Origin: Microvirga sp. BSC39
Lineage (GTDB): Bacteria > Pseudomonadota > Alphaproteobacteria > Rhizobiales > Beijerinckiaceae
Reading direction: 5' to 3'
NCBI RefSeq assembly: GCF_000739015.1
Contig: NZ_JPUG01000079.1
Coordinates: forward strand, 1 to 64,000
Length of the DNA: 64,000 nt
In this document: piece after piece, positions 62,122 through 64,000 of the stretch
Layout of the letters: the number at the start of each line of letters is the position of its first letter
How positions within the stretch are numbered: position 1 is the first letter of the stretch
Notes under the pieces: model-generated
What the model was told of the DNA's origin: nothing
The model's database searches: none
What the model saw: only the letters and a program-made list of their open reading frames with translations
Position numbers and translations under genes: made by a program

Positions 62122-62488
62122 GATTGGTGACGCTATGGCCTGAAGCGAACAATGATGCAGCACCATAACGGACCGGACGCGTCCCGCGTAGGCGTGTCAT
62201 GGGAAACCTGCAAACAGGATGAACGAAACCTTGCTGCTTTGCGCCAGCGCCAAGTCTTTGTGACGTAATAGGAAACCGGTGCGATCTTCGCCGATCCGCA
62301 GCTTGTGGAAGATCAAGAGGATGCCGATGCCGACCACTCCAACGAAACGGCTGCGGCAATTAGGTTTCGTTTAAGCGCCCTCTGTCAGGCTCCGTTTCCA
62401 GAAGGACGGCAAGCGGATCCATCTGCGGGCTTGTCCTTTCGGCTGCGTGGTCCAAAACGACCTCATCCTTTGAGAACGGAACGATCCC
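62122..62488. other. Divergent intergenic region without recognisable features
   Basis: About 370 bases between the small membrane protein gene (minus) and the peptidoglycan-binding gene (plus). I see no credible gene, terminator or repeat; it presumably holds both promoters. Confidence 0.5.
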
Positions 62489-63328
62489 TTGCGCGAAGCT
62501 TTTGCCGATCAGCCCGATGACGATCTGGACCTCCCCGCCGTGGTGCGGCGCAAGGCGCCGGCACGGCCGCCGCAGCGGCGTGCCGCAAAGCCTCAGCGCA
62601 GGCCGGGCATGGCCGAGCAGGCGGCCGCTTTCGTGTTCGGACATCCGCGGCAGATTCTCGCTGCTCTGTTCCTCACCGGATGCGGAGGGGCGATTGCCTG
62701 GAACGCGCTGGCACTTCAGAGCAGCCGTCATCCCGCACCTCTCTTCAACACACGGGAGATCGTCCTTGCACCCGAGCCTGCCGAGGCCGGAGCTGATCGG
62801 CCCTTGCCTCCCGTGCGTCCCGGGGCTGAGCTGACCGAGCAGTCGTCGACGGGGCCGAACCCGAATGCCTTCGTTCCGCACGCAGCTGCAGCACCTGAAG
62901 CAGGTGCCGCCGGCGCGGCGGCGAGGCCGGTGGCGCGCAGCCCGATCACGGAGATGATCCGCAACGGCGGTCAGCCCGCACCGGCCGCTGCGCCTCCCGC
63001 GCGCGCTCAGCCGCCTGCGCCCGCAGCGGCACCGCCGGCGGCGCGCACCGCCCCGCGGGATCCGATCGCCGATATGATCCGCATGGGCGGACCTGTGCCG
63101 GTGCCGCCCGGCAATGTGGGCCGATCCGATCCCGGCGACACGGTTCTGGCGGGCCAGCGCGCCCTCGCGCGGCTCGGCTACAGCGTGAAGGTGGACGGCG
63201 TGATGGGCTCCGGAACGCGGCAGGCCATCGAGCGCTTCGAGCAGGATAAGCGCCTGCCGGTGACGGGCGAGTTCAACGCGCGCACCCTGCGTGAACTGTC
63301 CAACGCTTCCGGCATCGCGGTTCAGTAG
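62489..63328 (+). CDS. Membrane-anchored peptidoglycan-binding domain protein
   Basis: A 279-residue protein. The only start before the conserved N-terminus is TTG 62489 (an in-frame stop lies six codons upstream), with GGAA eight bases ahead; ATG at residue 41 is the alternative. A basic cytoplasmic lead is followed by one transmembrane helix (~50-70) and a Pro/Ala-rich periplasmic linker. The linker carries a repeated motif, SPITEMIRNGG and DPIADMIRMGG. A C-terminal PG_binding_1 domain (VLAGQRALARLGYSVKVDGV, GSGTRQAIERFEQDKRLPVT) ends it. It probably tethers the inner membrane to peptidoglycan. Its TAG overlaps the next GTG start. Confidence 0.9.
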   Translation: MREAFADQPDDDLDLPAVVRRKAPARPPQRRAAKPQRRPGMAEQAAAFVFGHPRQILAALFLTGCGGAIAWNALALQSSRHPAPLFNTREIVLAPEPAEAGADRPLPPVRPGAELTEQSSTGPNPNAFVPHAAAAPEAGAAGAAARPVARSPITEMIRNGGQPAPAAAPPARAQPPAPAAAPPAARTAPRDPIADMIRMGGPVPVPPGNVGRSDPGDTVLAGQRALARLGYSVKVDGVMGSGTRQAIERFEQDKRLPVTGEFNARTLRELSNASGIAVQ

Positions 63329-63669
63329 TGCCGCGCCTTCGCTCCGACTTCTGGGTTTCCGCTTACCTCCGCCGCTGCGCGGTGGAAGGCCTCGACGCAG
63401 CCCTGCGCAAGCGCGGGGCGGCCGAGGCCGGAGCGATCTTCGTGAAGGTCGATCATCTCGACGGCACTGCAAGCCTGTACGGCCCCGCGCCGCAGCTTTT
63501 CCTCGACGACAGCGGCGAGCGACTCTTCGCTCCCATCCTGCAAGGCGTGATGCCCCTCGACGTGGAGGAGCGCATGACCCGCGAGTTGCGCTTCGATCCC
63601 GACCTCTGGCTCGTCGAAGTCGACGACAGGCAGGGCAGGCACCTCCTCGACCTAGCGCCGGGCGACTAG
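63328..63669 (+). CDS. DUF1491 family protein
   Basis: A 113-residue protein. The GTG start shares one base with the preceding stop (TAGTG), so translation is coupled. The family pattern is clear: LRSDFWVSAYLRRCAVEGLD, AIFVKVDHLDGTASLYGPAP, and RELRFDPDLWLVEVDDRQGR near the end. DUF1491 proteins are small, cytoplasmic and restricted mostly to alphaproteobacteria; no activity is known. Coupling to a peptidoglycan-binding protein is the only functional hint. Confidence 0.92.
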   Translation: MPRLRSDFWVSAYLRRCAVEGLDAALRKRGAAEAGAIFVKVDHLDGTASLYGPAPQLFLDDSGERLFAPILQGVMPLDVEERMTRELRFDPDLWLVEVDDRQGRHLLDLAPGD

Positions 63670-63688
63670 TTTCGAGGGTCGATCCGTT

Positions 63689-64000
63689 TCAGAGGGCTCT
63701 GCCGACGGTCATCTTCGACCTGAATTCTTCATCGCTGTCGATGAAGGCTGCTTCCGTGCCGGCCCCGACCGCGTCGAAGAACCGGCTGACGAAACATCGA
63801 AAGGCCGCGCAGAGAGCGATGTCGCAGATCTGCCGGTCGGAAAACCCTGCTGACCGCAGTCGCTCGATATCGGATTCCGAGATGCGAGATGCATCGATGG
63901 CGACTTTCTCCGCATAGGACAGCATCTCGACGTCCTTCGCAGACAAACCTGCGGCGCGAAAGTCACGCTGAACCGCCAGAACGGCGTCCTTCGATCCCAG
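63689..64000 (-). CDS. Carboxymuconolactone decarboxylase/AhpD-like protein (5' end outside window)
   Basis: The last 103 residues of a gene whose start lies beyond the right edge; the frame is open to base 64000. Visible sequence (LSYAEKVAIDASRISESDIE, LRSAGFSDRQICDIALCAAF, RCFVSRFFDAVGAGTEAAFI) matches the peroxidase-related branch of the AhpD/CMD family. That family has a helical fold, often with a Cys-x-x-Cys redox pair; the portion with such a pair may lie upstream, because the visible part has only isolated cysteines. Confidence 0.8.
   Translation of the reverse strand: MGSKDAVLAVQRDFRAAGLSAKDVEMLSYAEKVAIDASRISESDIERLRSAGFSDRQICDIALCAAFRCFVSRFFDAVGAGTEAAFIDSDEEFRSKMTVGRAL

Noticed and set aside
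62360..63472. 370-codon minus-strand frame opposite the peptidoglycan-binding gene
   Set aside because: Arg/Gly/Pro-rich shadow of the Ala/Pro linker; only the last ~40 residues look protein-like, probably by chance.

Overview
The window is GC-rich DNA from the chromosome of an alphaproteobacterium, almost certainly Hyphomicrobiales (Rhizobiales). The basis is a MucR/Ros regulator, two HWE-type histidine kinases, a rhizobial-type L-asparaginase II, a two-subunit adenosylcobalamin methylmalonyl-CoA mutase with its MeaB GTPase, and the block DUF6456 - SufE - DUF5330-like - peptidoglycan-binding protein - DUF1491. A Methylobacteriaceae member such as Microvirga would fit, but the genus is an inference. 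I saw no phage, insertion sequence, rRNA, tRNA or CRISPR array.

Layout. 1-6971 (minus): an oligopeptide-type ABC importer (fused double ATPase, binding protein, two permeases, joined by ATGA overlaps) ending in an acetamidase/formamidase cut by the window edge. 7002-12617 (minus): four nearly contiguous glycosyltransferase genes, the last a glycosyltransferase-deacetylase fusion. Divergent from them, 12779-15945 (plus) encodes an ABC exporter-like protein with a degenerate, rearranged nucleotide-binding region, coupled to a stand-alone cyclic-nucleotide-binding domain protein. 16.1-20 kb: a lytic transglycosylase, an unannotated 37-residue peptide with a double-glycine leader, a broken DUF924 copy flanking a DMT transporter, intact DUF924, and an orphan Lrp ligand-binding domain. 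20-27.6 kb: UDP-glucose dehydrogenase, asparaginase II, MeaB, a GNAT protein, DUF3750, a lipoprotein hydrolase and a GH16-RTX glycanase.

27.7-33 kb (minus) holds both methylmalonyl-CoA mutase subunits, separated by two paralogous secreted proteins. 33-38 kb is rich in palindromic intergenic repeats and contains a strong candidate structured RNA; the genes here are a small hydrophobic protein, a HerA-like ATPase and an M20 peptidase. 38-50 kb: HAD dehalogenase, branched-chain aminotransferase, phytase-like esterase, DUF1194, two class III nucleotide cyclases, MurJ, a GT2, a ChbG/HpnK deacetylase, superoxide dismutase, a membrane-anchored acidic protein and an isochorismatase-like hydrolase. 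50.6-55.5 kb: two HWE kinases sharing a 484-bp identical block. 55.6-64 kb: an oligopeptidase, mucR, a GlxA-type regulator divergent from a rhodanese, then the conserved DUF6456-SufE block.

How they connect. Surface polysaccharide is a recurring theme: five glycosyltransferases, Ugd, an ExsH-like glycanase, MurJ, a polysaccharide-type deacetylase and MucR. Cyclic-nucleotide signalling is a second theme: two cyclases, plus a cyclic-nucleotide-binding protein translationally coupled to the unusual ABC protein. Propionyl-CoA catabolism (ScpA, ScpB, MeaB) is a third. The strongest candidates for undescribed biology are the degenerate ABC/cNMP-binding pair with its glycosyltransferase operon, the double-glycine peptide gene and the structured RNA.
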